64,000 bases of DNA, taken from Daldinia sp. FL1419. Its lineage: Eukaryota > Ascomycota > Sordariomycetes > Xylariales > Hypoxylaceae. Below are positions 1 to 13,900 of the stretch, in pieces. Location of the stretch: assembly GCA_025201765.1 (NCBI GenBank), contig MU623361.1, positions 124,001 through 188,000 on the forward strand, in the 5' to 3' direction. A model generated the notes under the pieces. That model was not told where the DNA came from. It was given only the letters and a program-made list of their open reading frames with translations, and ran no database searches. Position numbers and translations under genes: made by a program. The stretch's first letter is position 1. Each line of letters starts with the position of its first letter.

Positions 1-3000
1 GCATTCTATCGTTTGAATAATTTCATGTTACTAGCATCACCAGGGGTAAAATAGGAATTGAGTGTACACAATCAGCACTTCGCATATAATTATACACAAT
101 GTTTATCCAAGCGGACTGCTACGGTAGCACTTCATAAGAGTGCAATATTACGCGATACTGGAATCCAAATAGCCACGGTAATGCATCGCAAAATGGAACG
201 TATCGTGAGGCCCTTTAGCCATCTCCGATGGATATCAAGCTTTATGCAGGACGATCTCCAGTAAATTTAATCTAATTACCAGCAGTACAACTTCAAGCCG
301 GGGGGGGAGGATACTTTAACTCACCAAGCCATATCGAAAAATTGCCCCTTTCTTTTCGGTGTCGAGTCCCAGCGTGAAGATGAGTGGATATTTACCCCAT
401 ATTTATATATTCCAAGGGGTTTTCTGTAACAATTCGGAATGCTGTCAAAAAAGGTGCCTAATATAGTAATTCATATAATAAAGGATTTTTACATAATAAT
501 ACCTGAAATAAAATATTTGATTTTCTTGAATTATAGGATATGATTTGATTGAAGTATGACAATAGGAAGGTGAGTTGTGTGGTAAGAGAATCGGTACATA
601 TTTTGACGCGATTCTGCAACTCTGATGCCTGTGGAAGGCCCAGGTTTAACATTGGACCGTTTAAAAGCTTTCGTTATTCACATTTATGCTTGCGAGTTTC
701 ATTCATGCTCGCAGAAACGCCTTCTGCGCAAGTGGTTTAACAAGGCGACGTTGATCTTGACGATGTTTGTGAAACGGCGATTACTGAGCTCCGGGGGTTC
801 CGGCGTATCAAACAGCCGCTCCTGCTCCCCCTTTCGACCTATGCATAGCCGGACGAAGATCCAGAAAGAGCTGTAGGGCCTGAGTCATCTCCTTGGTTAT
901 TCCCGGTTACAGATCTGCAGCCCGGTAATGGCTCGGGATCCCGCTTTTTCCCAACTCGCCGAGTCTCGGCCTCACAGACCCGTAGGACAATACGCCGGCG
1001 GGGTCCCGTCGGAGAATAGCGGAGTCTGGTTTCTTACATCTCTATGCCCTACCGCAAGTTACTGGTGTCGCACAAGTGATATTCATTTGAGATTTCGACT
1101 CCTTTCAACCGTAGCCGTGAAGCGGTATGAAGGCTCTACTTATATGTCTCGGGTTGGGAACCTTGCAATAACCTTGCAATAACCCCCGCTATAAGCTCAC
1201 CCCACTATCAGCTTCATAATTTCTTTTTATAAATCATATAATCATATAAATACATGTTACAAGCTGTACTTCCCCAGATTTTCATTCTTTATATGATGTA
1301 TCGGTTTGGAGGCAAACTACAAGGAACCTACTCTTGGCACATCAACCATTACGCCGCCTTAAGTGTAGCTCCCATTGGGTACAGTCGGAATCGATCCTGG
1401 CAACTCGCTAGTACGTAATCTATATGGTAACGCCCGCCCCAATAACTACGAAATTTCTTTCTAATAAGTCTAATGCCTACTTTCTTTAATAGTCGTAAGT
1501 AATCGAAATCGGCGATCAGCGGTAACTAAACGAGAAATGCAGTTTTTCTCTTTTTTCTTTTTTATAGAAAAACAAAGACGAGGGGAGATGGATTGCTTCC
1601 GAGACGTCAGCACGCAGTCTTCAAGGTCTAGATGCTCCAAGGACCATCACAATCCAGCATGGGGTGGCGTGATTTCCTGGGTATTTGCGTCGAACTGAGA
1701 AGGATTCAATGCGGGATACCAATTTAAGGCATCCGTTAGGATTATGATAATTCTGGGAAGGATGAGAGTTCAATTGCAGACATAACAACCTGACAATTCC
1801 TTGGACAAGAGACAAACATACTTTCGAAGTGCTTTAGACCTACGTAGCTAGCTGTTAGATCGGGCGAGAGGGAGACTTTCACATGAATCTTGCGGGGCCC
1901 CAGAGTCAAGACCGACTAAACCAAACCCTTGGAGTTGGCAAATGAGGGCGTGAGCTCGACTAGAGCGTTCTTGGGATTAGCTTTAACCCTATTGCCATGC
2001 GATGCGGAGTAATCTAACCTTAGGCGGCTACTGTAGATCACCCCATGATTTCGATGTTTGAAAGAGGCTCCTTAGATGAAGTGGCGATTGCTCCGATTCC
2101 CCGGGCCTCCTGATTCATAGTCTTTAGGTAGTGTGAGGGGAAGATGTTGAGAACATGAAGACGAAAATATACCACCATATCAACGAATACTAGGCTTGGG
2201 TACCTAGCCAAGGATCGACGAATTGATACTCTACCTCTCCCGACGGAGGATCATATGAAGTTGGAATGTTTCTATCGTCTACGGTCTTCTCCGCATTTAA
2301 AAATATGTCGTTGGCTTCGTTAAATAATACCTAAAGCAAGGGTACCAAGACTACTAACCTAGTGGGACTGACTACCTACCTATGTATACTATTTGCTAAA
2401 CTTGAAAATACGTTGGGGCCGTAAAGATCTAAATACGAGGGGAGACTAGTATACTATGTTGTCCCGGATCGTTGTATAGTGTTGTCGGATACCGTGTTGA
2501 CCCGTATATTTCGTACCCGTCCGGTCTGTCGGCGGCGCATCAACGAAGCGGTAGCCAAGTAGCTATTACTCACATCCATGTTCCAGCCCGGAGGCGATTC
2601 AGCTTGGCATGGGATAACCTGAAAGGACGATAAGATCTCGATCTTTTAGGGGCCCCTCTTGGTCTTTGTCACAACAACTGTATAATTAGTGAGTAACTCG
2701 ATTGGCATTATTGTAGTTATCAGGAGATTATGCCGTCAATATTATACTCTACAGCGGCCAACATGTTGAAAAGTAAAAGCGCCATTAGTCCGACTGGTGA
2801 ACTGGATAAAGCGGAACGGCGTGGGGCTGAGTAAGAGATGTGGAGACCTCTGGAGGACCTATTCCTGATATGCACCCGCTTAGTATGTACCAAAATGGAG
2901 ACTAAACAGGGTTACGTAATGTGAGGCTAATGGTGAATACATAGTAAACCTGGTATGATCGGAGTACGTACCTAGGTACCTACCTATCGTAGTATGGTCG

Positions 3001-3470
3001 TATTGCGTGTGGCCCTAGGTCGCAAGTCCACTTCTTTTTCTATGCTGCAGGTGCTAAATCGTTCTAATTCATTGGGGACATATTTGACCCGCTTTCGCAG
3101 TTACATTTTATGCCGACTTTTAAGTCTTTCAGAGTTACATTTTAAGTACGAAGCTACCTTCGATAAGGTACTGGAAGCTCCGGCTTTTGGCTGTGTTTGG
3201 TTGCTTTTTGGGTTGTGTCACCCTGCCGCAACAAATCCAAAGACAGATCGTGACCTTACAGAAATTTCATCGTTGATACGTCACATTCCTACCACACATC
3301 CCTTTAATCCATCATTTGCTTCTCTACCTTCCATGTACACTTCATATCGTACATATTGTACAACCATCTGCGATTACATGTCTCAATCTAAAAAGGGAAT
3401 TTGCATAATGTCAAAAACCAACCAATACTACTATTCAGATTTCTAAACTCGTCTCCGAACACGGTAGGAC

Positions 3471-3512
3471 GGTTATTTGGGTTATTTGGGTTATTTGGGT
3501 TATGTGGGTTAT
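3471..3512. repeat. 9-bp tandem repeat, about 4.7 copies
   Basis: Unit GGTTATTTG, repeated head to tail with one substitution in the fourth copy. It lies in non-coding sequence. Confidence 0.9.
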
Positions 3513-4805
3513 ATTCTGTATTTTGATCATTTTGATGTTTTGTCCCCCCCAAAATTCTAGAATTTCGACCGGTTTCTCCCGCTAGTCGAAGCCGAAGCTG
3601 GAACCCCAGCCGCTAAAGGGCAAATATGTACACATGGCAGATGGGCTTTAAATTTTAGTTAATGCTATTAGAACGTTTTCTAATGAATACAATCTTATAG
3701 GACACCAGGCCCACTTGGCCTAGGGTTGGCCGCGTGCAGCATCGATGATGACAGAACGAAAAAGTTTAGTGTTAAAATGTTGTTAATGTAAGCTAGGTAG
3801 TATATGTACACCGCGCGACGGTGACGGTGACGGGGTCGACACCGATAGTACCCCTGAAATATCTGCATTAGTTTATTTACACCAGGTAGGTTGGGTAAGT
3901 GGAATTTTTTTCTTGTGCTATCCTGGTATCTCCCGCCTAGGTTCCTGCAAGCTGGTGTGGTTGTTACGATGTTCATAATACTTTATCTACTCTTGCGGCT
4001 TGAGGCTTGCATTTTACATACTGCAAACTTACGGAATGTTAAAATGCATGTGTACGACCATCTCTCATGATAGGCGGGATTATATCGGACAGCCCTGGGA
4101 CCACACGGATCTTTCGTAGGTCGGGCGAACGGCCCTCGATCGTGTCTGTTTCCTATGTCGTACATGTCAGGCTTTCATTAATGACAGGGATGTGTGGTTT
4201 TTTATTTCAGATGCTAATTGGGAGGAGTATTATCCCTTTTTTCGAATCCGACTAAAATTGTGATATGTGCGATGGATCTATTCCCTTACGCCCTCGCGAG
4301 TGTTTGAGCCAGTCTCTTCACCCACTTACACGTCAACGTTGAGATTTACTGTCGAGTTGTTTGCATGTAAACGTCTCGATCTGCCCGTTAACAGTTGCCC
4401 AATGGGCGAAAAGCTATCAGCGTTATCTGACCTTGATGGACATTAATTCCATAGAAATGGCTTTCCTTCTTCCCCGCTAAGCTGACTCGAGGTCGTGACC
4501 AGCTAAGCCGTCTTCAGACGAGGAAGCCAAGCAACGTGATGCAATAGACAATCGCAAGAGAACCGGCGACTTGGTATTATCATAGTATGTATCGATGATT
4601 GGTTACTCCGCAGATTCCAAGACTAAATGCCTTAGGCCAATGAGACTCGGGCACGGAGCTTTTTCACTTTTTCACGTTTTTACGATCATGATCCTAAAGG
4701 CCAAGGCTGGGGTTATACGGAAAAGAATCGGAAAGGGTATCAACTCCCCAGACTCCATACGGTAAGATTGCCATAAGCCAGCTAGTTGTTAGGTACCGTA
4801 AACGC

Positions 4806-4841
4806 ATAGTGCTGGGTATAGTGCTGGGTATAGTGCTGGGT
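4806..4841. repeat. 12-bp tandem repeat, 3 copies
   Basis: Unit ATAGTGCTGGGT, three identical head-to-tail copies in the spacer. No associated gene. Confidence 0.9.
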
Positions 4842-5235
4842 ATGATGTAGGTATTGCTTGGTTTGGTAGTCAGTAGGTAGTCAACAAATCAGATTCCTTC
4901 TGGCTGGTCCTGTTAAGCCAGGCTATTGCTGCTTAGAGGATCGTGAAAGGTCACAAGGATAACGAGGCTACGCCTTACCAATTTGCTTCAGATGTGGGCA
5001 TGTGAGAAGCCCGTTTTATCGTTCTAACGTTAGTCTCACGAAAGCGTTCCTTGCCAAAGCCAATGATAGGAGACGCACGCGAACACTTATTATGGAGACT
5101 GTAAAGTTAGGTTTTCACCAGGATTGCATGCAGGATATTAGACCCCCGAATTACAATTGTGAGCCCCCATCGGGAATCTGGTGGAGCGGCGACTTTTCCC
5201 AGAGAGGCATCCATTCATGACCGGTGGTACTATAG

Positions 5236-5274
5236 TAGGTCTGGTAGGTCTGGTAGGTCCGGTAGGTCTGGTAG
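5236..5274. repeat. 9-bp tandem repeat, about 4.3 copies
   Basis: Unit TAGGTCTGG with one C variant in the third copy. It lies about 500 bp upstream of the Zn2Cys6 regulator start. Confidence 0.9.
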
Positions 5275-5785
5275 TTTGGTAGTATTGTATTCTTGTATTT
5301 CCGTAGTACTCTGGGTACTCTCGCAGTGACAATGGAATATACATAATACCATGAATCCCCCCACCAAAATATCCACCTCCACACAATCCCGTCCTATCCA
5401 CCCGTCCTTTTCTTTCTCCTTGTTAATTCTAAAATTTCCTAAATTCCCAAACCTCTCATGCTGTCGAGAATCCTAGAGTCCCGTTTACTAGTTGTCGTTC
5501 GGTGCGGAAGTCTGAGGCGGGAGAGAGAGTCCTCTCCCTTGTAATCTCGTCGCCGTCAATATCGATTATCAGATACGGCTTTACGGCTTACGCCTATACT
5601 TACAAGCACCCATCCTACCTCGTGACCTATTACGTTCCAAGACGCCTTCATAACTTATCATACACCGAAATTGGTCTGAAACATCTAGGATACTTCGGAT
5701 CTTCCAGAAACCAGTTTCTCTTTTACTTGTTACCAGCAAGCAACGCTCACGACTTTTCACCTCGTTGGCAAAAAGGGTCTACAAG

Positions 5786-8700
5786 ATGGCGATAGGAGAC
5801 TTACAACCGGTCCGTTCACCCGAGCAGCAAACCGACGAATCGGGAAACATCACCATGACCGACCGTCCATCACCAGTACCGGAGGACAAAGAAACCTCAC
5901 CGGATTCGAACGGTCAGTCAAAAAAGCGATCTGCGTCGACTTCAGAAACCAATGGCTCGGGAAAGGTTACCAAGCGGAGAGCGGCGAGGGCCTGCATCAG
6001 CTGTAGGAGCCGAAAAGTTAGGTGTGATGTGGTTGAAGGTGCTCCATGCGGTAATTGCAGATGGGACAATGTTGAATGCATCGTACAAGAGAGTCGCCGT
6101 AGGAGGTGAGTTGTCATATTTCCCCCTATTTCCTATTTTCACGAATTGCAAAATCATACTCCAATTCATGTCCGACTTCATGTTTCTAATGAAACTCATG
6201 TCGTTTCCATCTCATTATTCGATCCTCATTGCGTCATTCCCCAATTCCTGTCTTATTTTTTTCAGCTCCAAAAAGCCCCCAAAACCACGTTTCTCCTTTT
6301 TGGTGCGGCGAAGCTTACGGATCCCTGTCTTTTTCTTTGTGTACTACAGAAAGAACCTTTTTCATTCGACTTCATCAGCAGCCTCTCATAGCGGCGCTGC
6401 CCCGCAGGCTGCCGAGGCACAGTTAAGAGCGAAGCCCGCAAACCCAGTCGCAATCGCTTCGGCTGCAGCTCCGTTGCATGCCTCTAACGAAGCAACTCAA
6501 CCTTCAACGTCTGGCAATGATGTAACTACTTCAGGGGGGATTTTGGATAGCGGCTTGGAGAGTCACGTTCCTCATTTGCTATGTAAGTCATGAGCGTGGG
6601 CCTCCGGATTTTCACATGCAAATATGCAAAAATGCGTCAACTCATCAGCAAGGTGTCAAGCCTTGTGGAACGCAGTAAGCATCCTCTAGTTGATCACGAG
6701 GACTGACATGTGCTTTTAGATCAACGATCAGGTTTACGGCCTGACCCGGTATTGATATCTACCCTCCAGGCTAGCAATAATGGATCAAGGTACCCCAGCA
6801 TTTGGCCGAATCCAAACACATGTCAGAACTCAAATTCGGTTACCGGAACGGGGGCTTTGAGGACCGCACAGTTCCTCAACTCCCTCGAAGAGCCCGATGC
6901 ATCCTCGCAATTACCTGCCTTCATCCGACCACTACCGGCCAAGATTGCCCCTGAAGATGTGACTTACCTTCACACCAAAGGAGCCCTAACTCTTCCAAGC
7001 CTTAGCCTTCAGAATGCACTACTTACCGCATACGTCGAGTATGTTCATCCTTACATGCCTCTCGTCGAGTTGCATGATTTCCTAGGCATGATCAATTCTC
7101 GGGATGGCCTATACGGTCAGATCAGCTTGTTCTTATACCAGTCCGTCATGTTCGCAGCCACTGCCTTCGTCGATGTGAAGTACCTGAAGGATGCGGGCTA
7201 TGTCAGCAGGAAGGCTGCTCGGAGGGAGTTCTTTTATAAGGCTAGGGTAAGATTACCATTTGTGAATCCCTTGCTCAGCTATTAACATATTTAGCTTTTA
7301 TACGATTTCGATTACGAGAGCGACCGCCTCATACTCGTACAAGGACTTCTATTGATGACGTATTGGTACGAGACGCCGGACGACCAAAAGGATACATGGC
7401 ATTGGATGGGCGTTGCCATCTCCCTGGCGCACACTATCGGCCTACACCGGAACCCGGCTAACACGAACATGACACCGAGGAAACAGAAATTGTGGAAACG
7501 GATTTGGTGGTCGTGTTTTATGCGGGATAGGCTGATCGCCCTAGGCATGCGACGACCGACGCGGATAAAGGACGAGGACTTTGATGTTCCAATGCTAGAT
7601 GAACAAGATTTCGAGATTGAACCGCTCGCAGACGAAGTTCAAATTATTGGCCCAGAGTGTACTTTGATGCGCGACGTTATGATGCAACAAGAGCTCGCCT
7701 TGATGTGCATTGCAAAGGCAAAGCTTTGTCTTTGCATTAGCCACATGTTAAAGGCGCAATACTCTGTCCTCATCAGGGATAAATCGAGGGCGGAGAATAC
7801 CACAAACAGCACGATGATGCTATTCCCTAATAAGCAACTCGATAATGTTGAGGGCGTTAATTCTTGCGATCTGGAGCTCCTTGCGTGGGTACAATCACTA
7901 CCGGTTTGCTGCCAGTACAGACCCTTGTCGGCGCTAGATCTGAAAAATGGTCGCGCGACGGTCGCTGTGCAGCGTAATCTGTTACACATGGTGTATTACA
8001 CGACGATATCGGCTCTTCACCGACCACAATTCCTCCCGTCATCGCCTACGCATGCACCCCAAACATCAGCCCAAGCCCAGGAGATCTCCCGGACCAGGGT
8101 CCGTGAGGCTGCAGCGCAAATCACTCGCATGGTTACTGATTTGCATACCTTGCGACTTGAGAAGTACCTCCCGACTACCGGCGTCACGGTAATTCTCCCT
8201 GCCATGATCATCCACCTATTAGAGATGAAGAATCCGCTACCGCAGCCTCGTGATGTGGCCATGCGAGGTTTCAAGCAGTGCATGAAGGTGATGGAGAAGT
8301 TACGTGACATATATTCGGCCGCGGACTACGCGGTCGCGTTTCTAGACGCAGCGCTACGAAAAGCGGCCATCGATTTGCAAGTAGCGCAGAATCAAGCGTA
8401 CGCCAACGGTGTTATGGGGACAACCACAATCAAAACGCCCCTGGCGCAATTCACGACCCCGGCTACTGCGTCGGTAATCGAGAACATGACCACGCCGCCG
8501 CCAGAGAACGCACCGTATGCGACGTCCCAGGAAGCTAGCTTGTTCACGAAACCTGCGCCTCAACCGTTCGTGCCGCCTACGGATCTGATCACAACGACGG
8601 TCCACTCGCCCCCACATACAGAAAAGGACGTGCTGACCCCTAGCGCCAGCGGATCCTCGGACGGGCACGCTGCGCCCATGGACTTAGAAATGGACTTCGA

Positions 8701-8893
8701 CAGCTTGGATAATCACGACGAATTCGACTGGAACGCGCTTACGGGCACCAACTTCGACTTCGACCAGTGGCTACAGTTCCCGGGCGAAGGCATGTGTAAT
8801 ACGCGCGCGGGTGGGGCGGGCGCCGGCCTCGTCACGATGAGCGATATAGACGGCTCGGCAAACTTCAATCTCGGCTTCGAGAGTGCCGGGTAG
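5786..8893 (+). CDS. Zn(II)2Cys6 transcription factor, FarA/cutinase factor 1-beta type
   Basis: Predicted nuclear activator of 892 aa in four exons: 5786-6105, 6350-6582, 6720-7246 and 7295-8893. All junctions are GT-AG and keep frame. The N-terminus carries a binuclear zinc cluster with Cys 70, 73, 80, 88, 91 and 98 (CISCRSRKVRCDVVEGAPC, then CRWDNVEC), preceded by basic residues. A fungal-specific transcription factor domain follows in exons 3-4 (about residues 240-480; DTWHWMGVAISLAHTIGLHR is typical). The tail is acidic and aromatic (FDFDQWLQFP). The zinc cluster and tail resemble regulators of fatty-acid use and cutinase induction (FarA/FarB, CTF1-beta). Assignment to that family is knowledge-based; the target genes are inference. 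The ATG at 5786 is the first in frame after an in-frame open but ATG-less leader. Intron 1 (244 bp) is longer than the others. Confidence 0.9.
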
Positions 8894-10997
8894 GGCGTCG
8901 TTTCGTAGAAGGATACTTTTTACATCCATCACACATCTAATGAACGCGATGATGAATTTTTTGACGTCTTGAGTCATGACGACGACGAAAGGCTTTGCTT
9001 ACTCGTTGGATTATTGATGGCGTTACGGGTTTTCAATAATACCGTCTTGCTTTATATAGATATGGGCATGCATACCTAGGTAATTCCATGGAATGGGCGT
9101 TGGATAGGTACGTGGGGGGGTTCAAAAGTTCTACCTGGTTTTAGGGGAGCTGTATATAGTGTAGTGTTTTTGTTTTTTCTTTCCTGCCTTTTTTTTCGGT
9201 TTTCTATACCCGTGACGAGTATGGAATTGAAGAAGAAGCGGGGAGGAGTGAATTTTCACTTGAAGGTAGACTTTGGGGCGGGCTCGATACAATGACTAGG
9301 TAGTTGAAATGAATATATTGATATGTCTTCTTATGCTTTTTCCCTAGCCCGAACCGTAAATCATGACATGACTCGTCATATGTGGCAACCCGTCTATGTA
9401 CGCCGAACATATATATTAAGTCTGTAGTGTAACAAAGAGTCAAGAAGGAGGGTGTGCTGAGGTAGAACCCTGTCGCTAGTCGTTGAGGAGGCTCATAATT
9501 AAATTGGCCTAGCTTGCGGTGTGGCTCTCCAGATGGACAAGGTAGTCCGCTGCACAACATTCTTTTCCCTGCGGCGAAAAAGAAAAAAAGGAAAAAAAAA
9601 ACAAAAGCTACGAGATCCGAATATGATATTCAAGATGAGCGGGCATCGCGTAGTTTGACATGCGTACCACAACGAAGACGCTTGCGCATAGATGTGACTA
9701 TAGGATTATACTTCAACTCCATACGCGTATGTCTATCACTCGAGAACAGAAATAATTAAATCGACTCTAATAGGCTATGAAAGAGAGGCCTCGGTGCGTT
9801 CGTGTAAGCCTGTAGGCCGTGGTGTATTGTAAGTACTACGTACTGTGTGATCTTTATTTGATAGGAGATTATCTTGTCAGATGTCTCGGCGTACCTCATT
9901 TCAAGGTGGGATTAAATGAGTGGTGGACAAGGATTAACCAGGGCTAACAAGGGTAAGCCTAGAACAAGGGTCTAATACACTATTCAGGTACCAACTTATG
10001 TATCGAGCAAGGTCGTAAAATTGACTAGATTGACTTAAACAATCTAAATTATACTTGGTCCCAGCTTCTTTTCAATGAGTTTAATGAGTTTAATGAGTTT
10101 TTTAGCGCTTTAAAGCTAATAATGGTTGCCCGGGCGGCTCGCCGTTCCCACATTTTCTATTGATAGCCAAGAAGTACCTGAATCTGGTCCTGGTAAGTGG
10201 TGCTAGACGTGGTTGCCCACATGAAACTCGTCCAATTGGGGATGGCGCTGTACTTCCCGCCTGTACTTCCGCGCAGCTTGTAGGTACTTCGTAATTCTTT
10301 TCGCATTCGACCTCTTCTCCAAACTTCTTGTAATCATACTTACCTTTTTGCCTTACATACGCACAATTTCTTTCATTCGCTTCTCTTTTCGTGTTTTTTT
10401 TCTTTTCCCTTTTCAACCTAACTCGTACATTGAGCCGTTGTTTTACTTCCTTGTTATATTTTCATATTTAAAGTAAATGTGCATTACTGCATCTCTGCGT
10501 AATCTCGCCGCTCCTTTGAACACGTCGCATACCCACCTGTCGCGCATGTCACCAATCGCGATCTGCCTAACCTAGGTCTATCCGAGACCAATCCACCTTA
10601 GCTACGTTGCTTGATATCTACCTGCGGGTAGCCGAAGAAGCTAAAAACTTTCCCTTTCGAAAACCTTGGAACCTGCCGGTTGTCTGGAATCGCAGTGACC
10701 GGTCCCAGGTATTTCCCCTACTTTGTTTTACGAAGAAGGAGCTTACGGGAAGGCGGCAAGGTAGAACAAGGTATAAGGTGTTTGAGTCGGGTGTAAAATT
10801 CGGCAGGAAGAGGGCGATGAAAGTTTGCAAACGATAAACCCAAAATTACCAACGCCTCCTCGTCATGGAGGACCGGATTTAAATTTTCTTCGCATCTACG
10901 CCTATCCGTGTCGACAGGTCATATTTGAGCTGGAAATGCCGGTTCAGAAAGTTACACCGCGCACAGAATTCCGGATACTAACTTGCAGCAATTAAAC
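8894..10997. other. Spacer; 3' UTR and promoter
   Basis: No gene seen. It contains the 3' UTR of the regulator gene, poly-T and poly-A tracts around 9170-9200 and 9580-9600, a short GTTTAATGA-type triplication near 10075-10100, and ACCTAGGT-type palindromes at 9073-9082 and 10570-10577. The last several hundred bases are probably the promoter and leader of the GAS2-domain gene. Confidence 0.6.
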
Positions 10998-13900
10998 ATG
11001 GCCGAACAGCGTGTTTTTACGCCTTCTGGCACACGGGGCGCCGTTCGACGACATTTTCGTTCGAGCTCCCAGTCGCAATCGCATTCGCCAACCCACAATT
11101 CCTATCGTCCTAGCGACGACTTGCTTTCTCAACTTACACCCCTTTCGGCAGTCGATGCCCTTCGATTCCCTACGGGAGCTCTAAAATCATGTATGGACAG
11201 AGCTTCTGCCTCCGAGCAAGCCTTTGCGATGACAACGGCGACCGCCTCCCAGAAAATACGCATGTGGTATGATGAACTCTCAAGCTGGCCTTGGCCTCAA
11301 GATAACTCTTCCGCTGGGTTCAAGATGCCCTCCGGTAAGAGAAGAGAGCCATCCGATCCGCAGACACCGGGAGACGACAGTAACGAGGAGTTGGCAGAAA
11401 CTGGTCTACTTTTTGACGGAAGTTATTTTGGTAGTCTGCCCGCCGCCGACGTAGATCGATACGAAAAACGTATTGAGAAGATACAACGGGAGTTGGACGA
11501 CTTAGATTTGGAGGATATTAAGAAACAAGTTTTACATAATCATATCCTACCGCTTTCACGTCCCGGAACCCCCCTTTTCGAAGGCGACCGCTCTCTTACC
11601 TCCACTCTTATGTTCTCTAAGATGGAAGATCTGACTGCAGTTGTTACCGCGATTATTGTCCAAGCCCTTCCTTGCCTATCCAGACTGGCAAGACTATTGA
11701 GTATGTGGGCTGTACGATTTGTCGTTCTGCGAAAAGTACCTTCCTTGCATTTTATGATGGCGGATGCCAAAATGGCCCTGCGTTCGGGCTGGAGTGCCAT
11801 CGAGTCTGCCGAATTTGGCCTTACAAGTTCTACTGGACCCGATGACGTGAAGAAGAAACCTCGGCGACTCACTAGGAATGAATTTGAGATTATCAAGGGC
11901 GTCATACAGAAGAAAATAATGAAGCCTGGCCAAGTCCTGGACTCTATGCTCGACTCCCTAGAAGGATCAACAGATACCTTACCAGATGAGTGGCTAGATC
12001 GCATGGAAGCAATCGAGAAAGACTATTCCTCATGGGAAGCTACTGCCGAGCGAAAGGTTCGGGAGAACGAGGCATCTCCGGTGCATGGGTCACGCGTAGA
12101 ACCGGAAACCCCTAGACCGAAAATCAAGGTCCACGGTCCAAGCCCAACTAGGGAAGAATCTGATGTCGGCCAATTCGCCTCGCCCCCGATGCCGTTCGAT
12201 CCCTCTCCAGCAATTAGAGGTATACGAAGACCGAGTCTTCCCAACCCCCAGCCTTCGAGAAGAAGATCTACAATTTCTTCCCGAAAGGAAGGGGGGGTTA
12301 GACTTTTGACCGAGGAGCGTAGTAAAATCATTCGAAGATCGGCTTCACAAAACTTCGTCCCAACGAGGCCTGGAACCGGAAGTATGACCAGGGGATCAAC
12401 CTTTAGCTACGATGGTACTCACGAAGGACGACCTCCAAGGTTCGGACCGGCGACCTCTAAGTCTACTGGTGTGTTGCCCAACGCAGCACGTCTTCCTCAA
12501 AACAAACAATCGAGAATTCAGGCACAAGATAAATCCAAAAACAGGCGTGGAACTGGAAGCGGTCAAAGCGGCCCTGTCTTGAACGAAGTTAACCGCAACA
12601 TCATTCGCAGCCGCCCCCAGGAACCTAACAAGCCCAACGCGACCCCTGAAGGCGGAGCGACTTTGCTCGACGACGACGATCCTGATCTCTTGGAGCCTTC
12701 AGTTTTAGAGGCGGTGGACGAGGAGCGAGAAGAGCCGGAATTGCCCCCAGCCCGGTTTAGCGACCGGAGGGGTAGTATAGGATCCATCGCTTCTACTGTC
12801 ATACATGATCCCCTTGATGGTGGTGTCTATCTAGGCCACTCCGATAATGGATCCTTCAGAGAGGGATCAATGGAGCCAGATCTACCCCGTTTACCGGATC
12901 CTGACGAGCCGTTCTCGAGTGATGGCATTAGCCCACCTAGCTCGCCGCCTTTGCGGTATAAGACTCGGTCTACCTCTGTTACTTTTAAGGATATTCCTGA
13001 GGTCGCTCACTTGCCACATGCTAGTAGTACGCCACCTCGGAGCCCCATCGAAGATGAAGGCTTGTTCGAATATGACAATCAGCCTGACAGTCCAGATTAT
13101 ATGAGCACAATCAGCTCTCAAAGCGAGGATGAACATCTTAACCATCAGATTGGCAAGCTCCTTCAGAATATGCCAGGTAAATTCAGTCTTAAGAAGACGC
13201 CTGGTGTAAATTTGAACCCGCCCGACTTTCAATACCCCTCACGGCCCAAGCCCAAAACGTCAGACGGTACACGACGTAGCCAGTCGGCATTATCCTCGCG
13301 CACTAGAACACCATCCTTCTCGCGGAGTGCAACTCCTTCGTTCATGTTAACTCCAGCGAAAGAAGTTCGCCCAAGATCAAAGAGTAGCCAAGGAATTAGG
13401 GTTTACCACTTATCACGATCTACTGGCGAGCCTCCACTCAAGTTGCTAATCCGCAGTGTCGGAGAAAACGGAGAAAGAGTTATGGTTCGAATTGGTGGTG
13501 GCTGGGCTGATCTGGGTGAATATCTTCGGGAATACGCGTTACATCACGGTTCCCGATCCAGAGGCGAAGGCAAAGTAGATATCAAAGATCTACCAGCCGC
13601 GCCACCTGCCACAGGCTCAAGCCCAACAAGCCGACCCAGTTCTGCTATGGGTTCCCCGGTCTCGCCCCTTGCAATTCGTAAAACTAGAAGGAGTGTGGGT
13701 TCCGAAGGGGCTCCAGTGAAGTTCCCAACCGCACCATTCGCCAGTCTTCCGAAAGATACGGAGACACCGATTTCGGAGGTATCAAATAGGTCACGCGCCT
13801 CGTCGCATTTGGATTGGGATGAGGAGGATAGTGCTCTAGGTCTGGCGGGTCCGAAGGGAAGACGGGTAGATATGAGTGATGAAAGCCGAGCTTGGGTCGA

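Larger units (their letters stand above)
1..5785. other. Long spacer without a convincing gene
   Basis: No recognisable coding region. The longest open stretch is at 2994-3446 (+), 150 codons from an ATG; it has no family resemblance and I treat it as probably spurious. The spacer holds three short tandem arrays (3471-3512, 4806-4841, 5236-5274) and the palindrome GTACCTAGGTAC at 2968-2979. The last 300 bp are probably the promoter and 5' UTR of the downstream regulator gene. Confidence 0.6.

Noticed and set aside
2994..3446. 150-codon ATG-initiated frame in the left spacer
   Set aside because: No family resemblance, AT-rich codon use, low-complexity tail and no supporting splice or context signals. 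It is consistent with a chance open frame.
9204..9560. 118-codon minus-strand frame after the first regulator
   Set aside because: It covers homopolymer-rich 3' flanking sequence and encodes an unremarkable Ser-rich product without a known domain.
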